Shown piece after piece: positions 1 to 11,884 of a stretch of 64,000 bases of DNA. The DNA is from Spodoptera frugiperda (Eukaryota > Arthropoda > Insecta > Lepidoptera > Noctuidae). The position numbers and the translations under genes are program-made. Position 1 is the first letter of the stretch, and the number at the start of each line of letters is the position of its first letter. Below the pieces are notes generated by a model. It was not told the DNA's origin. It saw nothing but the letters and a program-made list of their open reading frames with translations, and ran no database searches. The stretch is taken from assembly GCF_023101765.2 (NCBI RefSeq), contig NC_064216.1, forward strand, positions 3,934,501-3,998,500. The letters are read 5' to 3'.

Positions 1-616
1 TTATCAATAAAACTTCACTTCTACAAAGATACAAGATATTTAACTATCTAATTGATAAACATAAACATAGGAAATAACCCCACAAGTAATATATCGGTAT
101 CTAGATGTGTGGGTAAACGAACCAGAGATCGTTACCTCCAATTGCCGAGATTTGCATACCAATCGCAGAGTAGAGTAAATGGCTGCATTACCTACGTTTG
201 TGTTGGCGATAAGGTTGAAATTGGCGTAAATTGTTATACTCTCTAGGTTAACAAGGTTTATGAGTATTTTCTTTTGCATAATTTATGTTATATTTTGCTT
301 GTTAATCCTTTAGATGTGAGTTAGTAGTGTATTATTTTTGTTTAGAGTTTCAATGTTAAATATGGGAATTGCTTTACCATTTTTTTTCGGTATCCTAAGG
401 TCTTGGATGCAAACCTTTCGTTTGTGTTCCTTTAGGTTCGTATCTGAGACCACATGCTTTGCAGTTACATTTTCTAATGACATGACTTTTTTTTATCTAA
501 ATCTTTTTAGGAGCTTTTATCATGACATGACTTATAAAGCAATGCTCTTTTAGAGACAGTTTAAAAACCACCTAAAACCTAAATAATTGGTTACGTATAT
601 TTTTGATATTCAACCT
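1..616. other. left-edge stretch, no gene seen
   Basis: AT-rich DNA with only short open frames (at most about 79 codons). None carries a recognisable domain, plausible splice borders or a repeat signature. I see nothing that can be annotated. Confidence 0.6.
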
Positions 617-1292
617 GGAAATGCCGTAATGTTCACCTCTGCCTACCCCTTCGGAGATAAAAAAAAAAGCGTGGCGCTGTGTGTGTCAACCCGGAAATCA
701 CACCCAAGACCGCACTTAGCAGCACCCAAAGCCTACTAGACCGAATACCCAGTTGTAAAACCCAATAATTACATTATTATGCAAATCAGTAGGCACTATG
801 ACTGGCTATAAACTTTATAACAAGAATAGTTTTATCATAAGATCACAGGTGTGACTTATTATGGGAAAAACAATTATTCAATTTACGTCAGAATTCTTCC
901 TATAAGTTTGTATGGAAGATTTCTACATGAAGATGTACCATCATCAAAGAAACTTCCAATATCTTAACGGCCTCATACTTTTCAATACAATAAAATATTC
1001 AAAAATAATCACACTGTTGTTTATAGATTTCATGATCTAAATTAATATTCGAGATACGTAATAATTTTCTAGATATAAGTCTGCTATTTGACGTAAAAAT
1101 CTGATGACGTCATAACGCATTATTTCATACAAAATTCATAGAAAATATCGTTTTGAACGTTTCGACGTAAAAAGTATTGAATATTTTCGAAAACCCATAA
1201 AAAAACCCAGTTATATTTTGCACGACCCGGAAAACGAACCCAAGACACCTAGCCCGGCAGTCGCACTAGCGATCACTCGACTAACGAGGCAG
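617..1292 (-). repeat. two degraded family C SINE fragments
   Basis: Around 617-660 the text contains the family C body read in reverse (cacctctgcctaccccttcgg). At 1205-1292 there is a family C head: gacccgg...cgaaccc, then cccggcagtcgcac and cactcgac. On the minus strand this reads as a tRNA-like T-arm/B-box. Both are decayed. The 400 bases between them show no gene. Confidence 0.55.
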
Positions 1293-1869
1293 TAACCTAT
1301 TCTACTTTCCCTCAGAAAACAAAAAAAGAATCTATTCAAAGAGATTGTCATTGTCCTAACCTTTCCTACATTACATTAAGAGTCACAAAAAATCTTCATC
1401 ATAAGTTTGTAAAAGGTCTAGTTCATAAATACGTAGGCCGGTAAAAGGGCACCGAAATAATTTAGGGATTACTCTTAAAACACTGCCTGTGAGACGCTTG
1501 GGGCTTATTCATCGGGTCTCATTTTGAAAAATAACAATGATAGATGTCGAAAGGACTGTTGTTCTCATAAACACAATAATGTGCTATGTTTATTTTATTC
1601 TTAAAGGTTAGTGTGATGTTTAATATAACACTTTTTTTATTAAAATAAAGGTAACCGTCTTTACAAGTTAAAGAGCAATTTTTTTAAGTCGTGAGCCTCC
1701 ATATACTTTAAGTCTAAACGCTAAATCTCAATGTGAGACAATCGCTTACACAGGTCAAACAGAGAACATACTATGCTGAAAACGGTATCAAAATCGGTTC
1801 AGTCAAACGCAAGATAATTGCACACAAACATATAAACACACCGATCAAACTAAGAACCTCCTTTTATCT

Positions 1870-2050
1870 CCGAAGGTAGGGCAGAGGAGTAGATTACGGC
1901 ACGTAATGCCACTGTACAATGTACAGCCACTTTTTACCATTTATCTTATAAGTCCCATATAATAGGGGGTGAGCCTATTGCCTTAGTACTACTGAAAACA
2001 ATCCCAAACTCCGTGCTACTACTGAGAAATTCTCGAAAATACGAAAAAAT
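1870..2050 (-). repeat. family C SINE body
   Basis: It contains the family body: gaggagtagattacggcacgtaatgcc, a stretch like 'ttataagtcccatataatag', and the 'ccgtgctactactgagaaatt' block, shared with copies at 25740, 28045, 42912 and 63850. The tRNA-like head is missing here. The flanks 1293-1869 and 2051-2423 hold no gene I can see. Confidence 0.65.
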
Positions 2051-2423
2051 AATATTTTGGAATACTAACCAATATAACAAGTCAAGCCGTTTATAAGCAC
2101 CTTAATAGCTCTTGGGACCAAAAACAAATGGCTGCCGAGAGCCAAAGCATTCTTCATTACAGGGACCAGAAGTAAATTGTATGAAGAGTCTCCCCTCGGC
2201 CCAAATACTAACAAACTGTGAAGACTGGAGTAGATTTAATTAAAATAACTGCAACGTAAATTACTTGGGTCGCTATAAATTCTATTGACTTAAAAATATT
2301 GCGGACAATTTTGATATATGTAGGTATTTTTAGGCTGTGCTTAAGTGAGTGAAAATAATTTAGTGAAGTATCTATTTGTCTGTAAATCAGTTTAAGTGTA
2401 GTTAAATGATAATCTCATTTGCA

Positions 2424-2540
2424 TACAACATCAACAGCGTATTAGTGGCCACTGCTGACTAAAGCCTCTTCTCACACGGAGAATGTTTGAGCATTAATTA
2501 CCAGGCTTGCTCAATACGGGTTGGCGATCTCAAACTTTTA
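2424..2540 (-). repeat. family T SINE, tail part
   Basis: The 'catcaacagcgtattagtgg' to 'gcttgctcaatacgggttgg' block matches the tail part of the fuller copy at 44655-44970. The tRNA-like head is absent. Confidence 0.65.
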
Positions 2541-3439
2541 TTTATTACTACTACAAAATACTACTATCATTACAGGATCACCTAATTCAATAGTGTATTG
2601 ACAATTTTTTAACCTTAGACTAAATTAAGTTACAAAAAATCTTAAACAACACCTCACAGTAACACTTATCACTAAACATATCCTAAATAGTTAATTAAAT
2701 TAAACTTAATCTATAAGAAACAAATTAAGAAAATATCATCTTAGTAACTTATAATTAGAAATATAATATAAGCCCAGGTTTCGGTGGTGGTGACGGTTCA
2801 GTCGTCGGTGAGAGAACGAGCCAATCGGCAAGATTGTGTCTACCTAAATCATCCACTAGAGAAATTATTTTGCTTATTACCGATATCCTTTTCACGCATC
2901 AAATGTTATGTTACTTATTCAGACCAAACTTTTGTTACATAACCTACCTAAACCTACGTACAATAGATCGCGGCAGAAACTCAGACATGAAATCTCCAAA
3001 TCTCATTATAAAATACCAAATGACTACACACCACAAAATATATCAGAGTGAATATTACGAAATTTAATCACAGCCATATCAAATTTATGTCCAAAAACCG
3101 AGCATAAATAATTTTATGTGTGACATAAAAACATTTATTTATTTTATGTTTTACATTAATTTTCGTACGCCACAGTGTGAACAATTAATGCGTGTACCAG
3201 TGTTTCCCGACTTCCAATCTAGGCTAAATTATGCGAGACCATGCAGCATATTTAAGCAAACGATGGATGGTATTCAACTGTAATGTAAGAGTAACGTAAT
3301 AAATTAAAAGGCTTGGATTTATCTCTGTTGTCTTGGTATTGTAAGTGAAGGTTGTTTGTTTGTAATATTATTTTAGTATAATTATAAATATGCTAAGATT
3401 TTTCATGGAAATACGCGTTTTATTCTTAAAAAAGCCTTT
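2541..3439. other. gene-free AT-rich stretch
   Basis: Very AT-rich. A 77-codon open frame at 2834-3067 has no recognisable motif, no splice context and no codon bias that I can see. I treat it as chance. Confidence 0.5.
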
Positions 3440-3515
3440 ACCCCACCCAGGAATTGAACTCAAAAACTCTTGCCCGGCAATCGCACTTGCGACCACTCGA
3501 CCAAAGAAGGCAAAA
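3440..3515 (-). repeat. family C SINE head
   Basis: The 'ccacccaggaattgaactc ... cccggcaatcgcacttgcga ... cactcgacca' run is the reverse complement of a tRNA-like T-arm with a B-box remnant, as in the other family C copies. Confidence 0.6.
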
Positions 3516-3966
3516 CTGTTATTATTAAAATATGTTCGTAGTAATTGATGTATACTAATTTACAAAAATGATTTATTGACATATGCGCGATTCAGAATTT
3601 TATTAACCAAATCAATTATTCATCTAAATATTGGCACACTACAACATAACACCATCCGCACAAGTGTGGCGCGTGCATTAACAAAACTGTTGAGGTAACA
3701 ATGGGGAAGAGTAACATTATCTTCCTGACATATCACTTATTATGTGTTCCTATGTAACTAAAAGGGAGTGAGATGGATTCTTAGTAAATGGTGAATTACG
3801 GAGCGCAAAATGTTCCATGGTGTACTAGCATTGTTATGGGTACCTATAGTCGTATGGTGGTTGCTGCTGTCCAAGTGAAGATGGGGCTAAATGGAGTGAT
3901 TGGTATTTTTTGTTTCATCAGTTAGAGAACATGCTAAAATTTTACATCTTGCATCTTACACTTTTA

Positions 3967-4135
3967 GAGTATAAATCTGAAGAGTTTGTTTATTTGTTTA
4001 AGCGCGTAAATTCTGGAAGTACTGGTCTGCCTTTTTTGTTGAATAGTCCATTTATCGGGGCTATAAAGCACCATGCTGCACCGACCAGAGCGCCGAGTTG
4101 CGAGGGTTTGCGCAGGCATATAAAGACGACAGATA
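3967..4135 (+). repeat. family R interspersed repeat
   Basis: The run from 'gaagagtttgtttatttgtt' (homologous to the starts at 31600 and 33470) to 'ggctataaagcaccatgctg' and 'gaccagagcgccgagttgcg' matches the layout of family R: a T-rich start, an 'aacgcgctaat' core and a 'gagccgagcagagcgggtg' end. It overlaps a spurious 90-codon frame. It is probably a non-autonomous or 3'-tail fragment of a non-LTR element. Confidence 0.6.
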
Positions 4136-4261
4136 GACATTTTTTAACTAATCCCTTGATGGTCATACTAACCAAACAGTAACACAAAGTAATAAGTTTG
4201 CATAAAATTTTACATTGGACAAAATTATAACAATTTTTTCTTCATTTATTTGAAATAACTT

Positions 4262-4450
4262 TTAACTATATTTATTAAAACCATCCCACTCATGCTCTTT
4301 ACATTTAAACACATCATGCCGAAAGAAAATTAAATAACTAAAGAACATGTTCCACAAGACTCCCATAGCGAACATTCCTTTTAAAATAGACCTTTTTAAA
4401 GTAAATATTTTATTAAACGAAGTCCACTTAATACGCTGGAGAACGATCAA
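4262..4450 (-). other. unrecognised 62-codon frame with one membrane-like segment
   Basis: A minus-strand open frame encodes a basic N-terminus (LQRIKWTSFNKIFTLKRS), a hydrophobic stretch at about residues 27-43 (MFAMGVLWNMFFSYLIFF) and a charged C-terminus with HDVFKCKEHEW. The order basic segment, single membrane helix, polar tail is reminiscent of small mitochondrial inner-membrane subunits, but I recognise no family. No promoter, splice site or poly(A) signal clearly frames it. It is most likely chance and is recorded only because its composition is more protein-like than that of its neighbours. Confidence 0.12.
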
Positions 4451-4669
4451 AATATTTTAATAAGGATATAAGAAGCCGAAATAGCCGCGTTTCAGTAATG
4501 AGAATATTTGACATATTTCCACATCATCATGAGAAGAACCACTTGGTGTGATCATTACAGCTACTTGGTTTTATTTATGTAAGTATGAGTTGTATAGCAT
4601 TAGAACTTAAAACGATCCCGTTTTAAGTTTGACTATACTTATTAATTTCTATATATGGAACAAATATAA

Positions 4670-4790
4670 TCCAGTTCAACCGTGATCATAGTACATGCAA
4701 CAATGCCAAAATATCGGAAACTCATAAAAATTAAGAGACATAGTAAATATCCCGTTTTAATTTCTAATGGTATTATTAGTGTTAACAGTT
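4670..4790 (+). repeat. family N repeat
   Basis: The run 'atatcggaaactcataaaaa ... aaatatcccgttttaatttc taatggtattattagtg' matches 19690-19790 and part of 60400-60470. Its class is unknown. The rest of 4136-5010 is gene-free. Confidence 0.5.
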
Positions 4791-5014
4791 TAAAAATTAA
4801 TTTGAGCTGTATGTCTTGTCTGTCGTTTTGTAAGTATTTTAACCGTGTGTAAGTACTACTTATTATAGTTAGCTAAGTAATTTGATTTACATGTAAGAAA
4901 ATAAGTAAAATTTAATAACAAGAGTAGTTATTGTTATGTTAGCTCTTCTTCTCTTTTCTGTGAGCTCAACAAATAATCAATGGTTAAAGATGATAATGGT
5001 TAAAAATGATTCAC

Positions 5015-5173
5015 GCTACACCGTGTCGCGATTGCGATATACCTTTTGAATGAAGTGATTCATGCTTGACGTCACGGAGCCGTTGAAATATCGATGGTTA
5101 TTGTTGGACCGTGTCCCGGCCGGCGTCCACCGGATTCCGACCAGGACACGGCCCGGTCGCAACACGGTGTAGC
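5015..5173. mobile_element. palindromic MITE with inner GC-rich hairpin
   Basis: It begins GCTACACCGTGTCGCGA and ends with the inverted partner (TCGCAACACGGTGTAGC at 5157-5173), giving terminal inverted repeats of about 17 bp with one mismatch. Inside, 5108-5158 forms a second GC-rich stem, with GACCGTGTCCCGGCC pairing to GGACACGGCCCGGTC. The element is about 159 bp and far more GC-rich than its surroundings. A superfamily cannot be assigned because no clear target duplication is visible. Confidence 0.6.
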
Positions 5174-5635
5174 CTAAGTCTCTATACTAAAGCAATCTTT
5201 ATTTTCTCTCCTACATATCAAATTATTATATGGCCTTTTCACAATTTTCTTTTAATTCCCACCGGAATGAGCGTAATGTCAAACTTCAGCCACAATTCCA
5301 GGGATCTTGTTATAAATGCGAATAATTGAAATGTTGCGAAATCTTAAAATAGAAGTGATATTATGAAAGATTTACATTTTCGGTAAAACTCGGTTTCTAA
5401 AACCCAGTTCCAGATTCTATTTTTAGACGTTTTATGAATATTTTTGAGTAATTTTGAATTCAAAGGATTTACATTATAATGTTTGGTAGGATCCAATTCT
5501 AAATGGAATTTAGAGATCAGATTCCAACGAAAATTAATCGCACTGACAACCAAATGACTGATGGTGTCTATTTTTTTTTTATTGGTAACAGTTACGCTTG
5601 GCTACTATTTCGTCTGAAGGTAAGCGACGACACGT

Positions 5636-5757
5636 ACGGCGAGCGCGATCCGCGTGCGCCTCAAAGTGCCAGACCACCATAGATGGGGCCCAGTAAGGCT
5701 GATGCCCGATCCGGAGCTGCGGACAACGTATGGATGATTTTCCCCCTCAACAAAAAA
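5636..5757 (-). repeat. family A repeat, internally deleted
   Basis: The minus-strand family A end (agaccaccatagatggggcc, gatgcccgatccggagctgc ggacaacgta) jumps directly to 'tggatgattttcccc'. The central GACTCTTACTGAC core present in other copies is missing. The flanks 5174-5635 and 5758-6530 hold no supported gene. Confidence 0.65.
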
Positions 5758-6529
5758 AGGTAAGCAACGACGTGGTCTACAATGGAACACGCCTGCCCAT
5801 AAGCAACCTATTCACTCGAGACTTAAAGACACCCAGATTGTACCCTTCAGGGAACACAGACTCGCAAAGCGTTCTACTCCCTTGCCAATAAACTGGACTT
5901 TGAGCTTCCTTTACATAAAAGGGTTTGTCATAATCTACATGCTATTCATCAGTTGGGTTTATCAGAGAACGCTGTCTCTGTTAAATATGTTGTCCTTTCG
6001 AATTTTGCGATGCATGCGTAATGGTGATAATAAATATTCTAGTCCATCACTATACGGTATACTGGAAATTCACTTAATGCAAAAGAGTGCACTTCCTAGA
6101 AATGACGAATAAGGCTTTGCTTGTTCCAAAAACAATATAAATCAAAGTCATCGTCCTTTACATATTATACGAACTTCGAATCACGTAAAGGAATGCAATG
6201 TTGGCAAAATTATTCACAATGCGTACTACCAAGGTCACTATATTGTAAATTATTTGTATGTGCATATGAATGCATTGTTGTTCCTCAAAGAAGATTTACA
6301 ACATGGCTTCTGTAATTGGGGACTTACCTACCTACATTTTGATAGGAAAGTTTTACTGATAAGGAAAATAAATGCTTACTCATAGCCACGTGTTTGTTGG
6401 CACGAATTTCAAGTATGGTCAAGGTCTTTCTTTAAAACAATATTTCATTGTACGCACATTGCATCATGTGACGGTTCGGGATATCACAAGTAAATCTACG
6501 CAATCACGCAAATCTTTGACGTTTCATTG

Positions 6530-6600
6530 TCTCTGCCTACCTCCATGGGAGATAGGCGTGAGGTTATATATGTCTGTATGTATGAACGATTGTAACCAAT
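6530..6600 (+). repeat. short repeat shared with 55935-55990
   Basis: The text 'gagataggcgtgaggttata tatgtctgtatgtatga' is the reverse complement of the 'catacataacctcacgcctg tctcc' block near 55935. It is a small dispersed repeat of unknown class with an attached (CATA) simple repeat. A 103-codon open frame runs through it and is not a gene. Confidence 0.45.
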
Positions 6601-7089
6601 CACCCTCTGCATTTAGTTGTATTTTCCCTCGAACATACATTTTCTGTGGAAAATACAACATTAAAAGCACAATAATACTTTAACAAATCCAAAGTTCGAA
6701 TACAAAATAATTGCTCGCACTTACAAGGCACAGCAATTACTTCTATAATCACAAAAGTAACTGCACAGAAATTACTCTCCTACGAATTCCAATATAAATT
6801 GAATATTGATCCCAAAAACTAATTTATCTCAAGTCCAAATGCAGTAGAGTGTCAAAAGACCCAATATTTTTCCAGTCCATATAAATTCAAACAACTTGAA
6901 CATTTTGTAGAACCCTTTTATGTAAATTCAATAATGATAAAAGCATGTTATTTAATTTTTAAGTCCTTTAAATACTCCACGAAGCCTATTATAAAGTTTT
7001 TATAACGTTTTCTAAACTTTTCAGTTCAAGGGTGAACAGTGAACTAGAAAAATCACTTTGAACTTAATCTGAGTTGAGTTTTATTGCAT

Positions 7090-7370
7090 ACTAGCTGTTG
7101 CCCGCCACTTCTTCTGCGTAGAATAATGACTTCTGACAGAATTTGAGCTTTCTTTTCTAACAAAAAATAATCGAATCTCTCTTCGAATCGAACTCTTTAC
7201 TTCTTAGTTACACTTTATATCATTTGCTTTCAGAGTTTAGCCTGAAGAAACAGACAGACATACAAAAATGTCTTAATCTGTGATTTGGGAGTATGTTCCG
7301 TATGTATATTCATATACATACAAGCGGTAAAAAGAGGTTATTTTAATATTACAAACAGACATTCCAATTT
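7090..7370 (+). repeat. family L repeat
   Basis: It starts 'actagctgttgcccgccact tcttctgcgtagaataatga', then 'agcctgaagaaacagacaga', and ends with 'cggtaaaaagaggttatttt aatattacaaacagacattcc'. This layout (TTTGCCCGCGACTTCG start, CAGACAGACA motif, TTACAAACAGACA end) is shared with 14205-14470. It is probably the tail of a non-LTR element or a non-autonomous element. Confidence 0.6.
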
Positions 7371-7649
7371 TATTTAATAGTCTAGATAATTTTATATATA
7401 AAAAAATATTTTTTGGTCAAACGATTGCTCATCGTGACGCGATACCTTAGTTTTATTTTTAATATTGGGCTCTTTTATTTTAAGTAATTAGCCATTGCGA
7501 GGTACTTTTACAGTCTGTTGAATTAGGAAATTATAAAATAGAGAATTTCAATTGAAAAAATATTAGGGAATTTTTCTACTTTTTATTTTATTTATTTAAT
7601 TTACTTCACACAAATAACAGCGAATGGCGGACTTGATGCCTTTTTTTTA

Positions 7650-7800
7650 AAGGGTGAAAATCATCCAGTTACTTCTCCCGCCTTGGGTGAAGATGGGAAG
7701 GAATGTCAGACTCTTACTGACAGGAAGCCCCAGTAATCTGTTACGTTGTGCGCAGCTCCGGCGGACTTAATGCTTTAAGGCATTCTCTGACTGTCAACCA
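7650..7800 (+). repeat. family A repeat
   Basis: Matches include 'gaaaatcatccagttacttc tcccgccttgggtga', 'tgtcagactcttactgac' and 'gttacgttgtgcgcagctcc gg'. The 'aaaaaccaccccgttcctac' core is deleted. Downstream, 7801-8749 has small open frames only and no gene that I can support. Confidence 0.7.
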
Positions 7801-8754
7801 CAGGGTTGCTGAGAAATGTACCAATTGGTACTTAGTATAGGTAACTCAAAAATGTATTACATATTCCCAAATAACGAATGAAATCTACACCAAAATATCT
7901 GATATATTTCTGTGTTCATTCACCGCTTTCGCATTTAACACTGTGTCGTACATTAACACCCAAAAATACAAGGAAGTTATCACGTACATTTCAACATAAT
8001 AAAATATTGTTTTCTCCTTTGACAGCTCACAAAACATCCTTTTGTAAAAAAGATACGGAATAACGTAATTTTGTCTGTATATTTTATTTGTGAGGATTCT
8101 TCTTTGAGCCTGCCTGTTGGGGCTACACTGTAGGGTACAATACAATAGCACAGTAGGGTGTAAAAGGAATGCTCCCGAAAAACGCTAAATTTTTTGTTTT
8201 GTTTTTATAATTTTAATCGTTTTTGTTTTCGTGTTATTCATGCTACATCAGCCTTAAGTAGTTCATTACAACTATTATTACATAAAATAAACATTGAATT
8301 AATGTTTTTTTTTAAATAATACGTTTTTTATCGTCACTTGTTTACGGCGTTTGTCATTATACATATTAACGGTAGAAAAAGTGGGTCTTCTTACCCACAA
8401 ACAACGGTATAAATTTAACATGGTAGTACTTATGCTTATGTTTTTAATATCCCTGTGGTAGATTTATTTTAAAACACACAAAAACATGCGTATCTTTTCT
8501 ATTCTAAAAATAAATAAGTACGTGCCTAAATACATCCTCAAAAGTAAGTGTTTAAAGCCTGTAAAGCACTTAGATAACTACGCTTGTAAATTAACCGACA
8601 AAGGTCTAAGAATGTCCCGAGTGGGTTCCAACCGCAGCTTAAAGTGCCACAGACTACAAACTACAATCAAGGACACTGGATCAAAATGTTGACTAATTAA
8701 GTTTTAGACTTTAGTTTTAAGGTACTGTTATACAAGCTCTAAAATAGCTAGCTA

Positions 8755-9010
8755 CCCATTGAGCATGCTTAAAAAATTTCAAAGATTGAACGCCCGTCGA
8801 TTCACGATTCAAGTCCGACGCTGGCGGCGTGTAAGCGTTGCGTGTAATACTGATTTTGTGCCGACCCGGGAATCGAACCTACTATCTACGCAGCTAGTGA
8901 ACCTACCGAGCATCATAACATCATCGCACCCGTCGCCGTAGTTGGAGGACAATGCGTGTGTTTGCCGGCAGAGGGCGCGATGGGCGCGCAATGCCGCCAG
9001 CGCCAACGCA
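8755..9010 (-). repeat. GC-rich tRNA-like element (single copy here)
   Basis: A GC island in AT-rich DNA. On the minus strand it contains GGTTCGATTCCCGGGTCGGC (complement of about 8863-8882), a good pol III B-box/T-arm, preceded by tRNA-like sequence and followed by CG-rich sequence. It resembles a tRNA-derived SINE head with a body unlike families C, D and T. I cannot fold a complete functional tRNA cloverleaf, so I do not call a tRNA gene. Confidence 0.4.
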
Positions 9011-9452
9011 CGATCTAACCATCATCTATGCACGCTGCTCATGATGAAGAGTCCCTCTGTGACTCGAAACTAGTAGTGCTTCTCCATCGTATTATTAGTT
9101 AATAAGAAAATTATTTTATAGGACCACATAATTTTCGTTAATTTATGTAAGTCTTAGGATGAATAATATAATCTAAGTACACAGTTGCACTTAAGACCAC
9201 TGGACTAAAGACTTCTCAAGATTCAGATAAGACACCACAACACCTAATTCCATTGTCTTACTCTGAGAAAAGTTTCAAACGAATTCCTTTAGTCTGATGT
9301 AAAAGTTTTCTCGTTCAAGCTTCATTATTGAGACGATACCGAGAGGATCGATTTAGTAGAAGATGAGATGAGGGACTACAAGATTATAGTGAGCACAAGA
9401 TGATACAGTTTATATAAAACTTAAAAATATAGTAGTTTTGGTGTTATTTTTA

Positions 9453-9620
9453 TATGGTATAAACCAGTAAACGAGCAGACGTATCGCCTGATGGTAAGCA
9501 ATTGCCATTTAAGTGTTGTTGGGAAACCGGGGATTGGGAAGGAGGGTAACAGGGCGTCCAGTAACCTCACTCACACATCGAAACACAACGCAATCGTTGT
9601 TTCACGTCGGTTTTCTGTTA
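9453..9620 (+). repeat. family B repeat
   Basis: It runs from 'tatggtataaaccagtaaac gagcagacgtatcgcctgat ggtaagcaat' to 'caatcgttgtttcacgtcgg ttttctgtta', with a central deletion relative to copies at 15998 and 51902. The gap 9011-9452 is gene-free. Confidence 0.75.
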
Positions 9621-10045
9621 TTTTTTTCCAAATTATATTCGTAACGATTTGTTATTGGCTGAACGATACCAGTGCTCATTGTTATGTTTTAAATCTGTTT
9701 TTTATTAGCTGTGAGTCCTCCATATTAAATAAATAAAACTCTACTGATTCTTTACTCAATTTTTACTATAAACTCACCTTGTCCATCCCTCCAAAGACTA
9801 AAATATCTCAAAACTTGAATATTTTCATATTATGCACTCCCTACCAACTCAAGGTCAATTTTCTTAAGCCAAAATACGAAGGATGACCCATTTTGTATAT
9901 CTCTATTATAATGAACAATTTTCGGGGATGGGATAAACCGCAAAACGGTTGAAAGAAAATAGCTTTTCATATTCACGCTTATTTTCCCCGAAGGGATAGA
10001 GCTGAATAGTAGGCTCTGTGAAATATTTTAGTAGATAACCATATT

Positions 10046-10300
10046 TTGAGTATGAACATTGTTGATTGGACAGTTTATAAGTTTATAATGACAGGTCGTA
10101 TGGCTTTTGTATATTTTTTTAAGTCAAAAGATGAAACTTTCTCCTATTTTAAACAATTTAAGAACTTAGTTGAGAACCAAAAGTCTACAAAAAAATTAAT
10201 ATTAAGAACAGACAATGGTAGAGAATTCTGTTCAGCTGAAATGGAAAATTATCTAAAGCAGACTGGAAACTTATTTGTTATCCACAAATTAATTGGTTAG
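10046..10300 (+). pseudogene. copia-type (Ty1/copia) integrase core fragment
   Basis: An 84-codon frame aligns by eye with the retroviral-type integrase core of Ty1/copia elements: a hydrophobic VYFFKSKDE strand, then FKQFKNLVENQ and the RTDNGREF catalytic-Asp motif, followed by a helix reading like 'EMENYLKQTG'. Only the second half of the core is present. The first Asp region has decayed, and the sequence ends at a stop just where the 'H..T.PYTPQQNG' segment with the catalytic Glu should follow. No LTRs, protease or reverse transcriptase are seen nearby. It is a dead fragment of a copia retrotransposon; no host gene is indicated. Confidence 0.8.
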
Positions 10301-11209
10301 ATTAGGAACTAGTGAGTTATAATTATGTGATAGTGTTGTTAAACGCAGCTACTATGCGGGAGAAAATCTCATTGTGGCACAACTTATTTAAAAAAACTTT
10401 ATTAACCCACATTTCAAAATCACCTTATTCCTTATCCACAAAACCAAATCCAGAATCTCACAGTCGTTAATCCTGACGACGTTCATAGAGGTCGTTAGTA
10501 AATTCGATTGGGGCAGTAATTAATGTCATCCAGGGTGACTTCGCTAGGGGAATTCCGATAGCCATGTAATTAGGCCCGGCTTCTAATGTCTTCTTATACA
10601 CTATACGGAATAAGGCACCGTATAGTAATGTCCTTATAAATATTAAAACAGAGATGTAATGTGGATATCTGGATCGTATAGATGTTTTTGATTGTGTTGG
10701 TGATTCAATTTTTTGATTTCGTAATTTTCAATAGTATTTAGTGATGAAGTATGTGCACGTGCATCAATTTTGCTGGGAACAAAGCCAATATTATGTTATT
10801 AAGTGTTATAATCAATTGGCTTGATGATAGTAAAATTTATAGCTGAATAAATTCGATCACTGGTTCAGAAAACTGGAACTACATAGCTCCCTCATGATGT
10901 TTGCACAGTTTTCTGATCAAGAAAATCAAAACTTTATAATTCACATTTTAAAAAATTGCAATTCTTGTATAAGTTTCTACGCTGTGGCTTCCTGTATAAA
11001 TCACGAAGAGATGCCATATTTTAAACTTCGCACATCTTGGCGGACCTGCCAAATTCCATATTCCAAACGAATATAAATAGTCTTTTATGATTTATATTCG
11101 AGTTTTACGTGGTTAAAATGAGATATAAATGTTCAATGTTACTTTTATTTCATTGCAATACCAATTATGCCGTCTTTTACACAAAGTTTGAGTTTATTTA
11201 GACACCAAT
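10301..11209. other. gene-free stretch
   Basis: AT-rich, with one small inverted repeat (ACTATACGG ... CCGTATAGT, about 10599-10626). I see no coding or repeat family match. Confidence 0.5.
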
Positions 11210-11385
11210 GATAGGAAGGAAAACATCGTAAGGAAAACTTGGCTTATAATTTCTGATTATAAGTTTAAAACCGCCAACTCGCATAGAGCAAGCATAGTGA
11301 TTAATTTTCAAACCTTATCCGTGTGAGAAAAGACCTTTGGTCAACAGTGGCCTATATATAGGCTGTTAATGATGATGTTGATATA
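11210..11385 (+). repeat. family T SINE, tail part, opposite orientation
   Basis: It is the reverse complement of the family T tail: 'aggaaaacatcgtaaggaaa', 'ccgccaactcgcatagagca agcatagtgattaat', 'gagaaaagacctttggtcaa cagtgg'. A second tiny 'gcctttgctcagcagtggac' piece follows at 11413-11440. Confidence 0.65.
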
Positions 11386-11884
11386 TTTGGCTCTTTTAAA
11401 TATTTACATAAAAATAGCCTTTGCTCAGCAGTGGACACTCAGGCTGATTATGATTCAGATGAGACAGAATCCTTCAAATCCTCCCGTCGTTTACCTGGTC
11501 ACAATGGTGTATACCATGAACTAACTTCACGGTTCTAAATGCCTACATATGATCACCAAACAAAACCGAGTCTGGCTTCACTGGTCATCTTTCAGATCAT
11601 GTCGAACATTAGCCAAGTTGTAAACGGATATCACAAAACTTAACTCATAACAAATACTTAATTACTATTTTACTTCAGTTGACATAAAGTTCAAAGTCGT
11701 ATAACACGAAACTTCAGCTGAGGGTCAAGTTAAGACGACGTTTAAAACGAGTTGCGAATTTATTTTGTTCCTTATATCTTTTAACTTTGTTGGACTTTCG
11801 GTCCGAAACGACCTCGCGTTAGAAGCAAGGTGCTTTCGTAGACTTAGCGATAATAGTTGTTAAATTTTCTTTTGCAGTTTTAGT

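Noticed and set aside
6372..6683. 103-codon open frame
   Set aside because: It crosses a small dispersed repeat shared with 55935 and has no recognisable domain.
10599..10626. Small stem ACTATACGG / CCGTATAGT
   Set aside because: Too short to assign a role; no T-run or gene end next to it.
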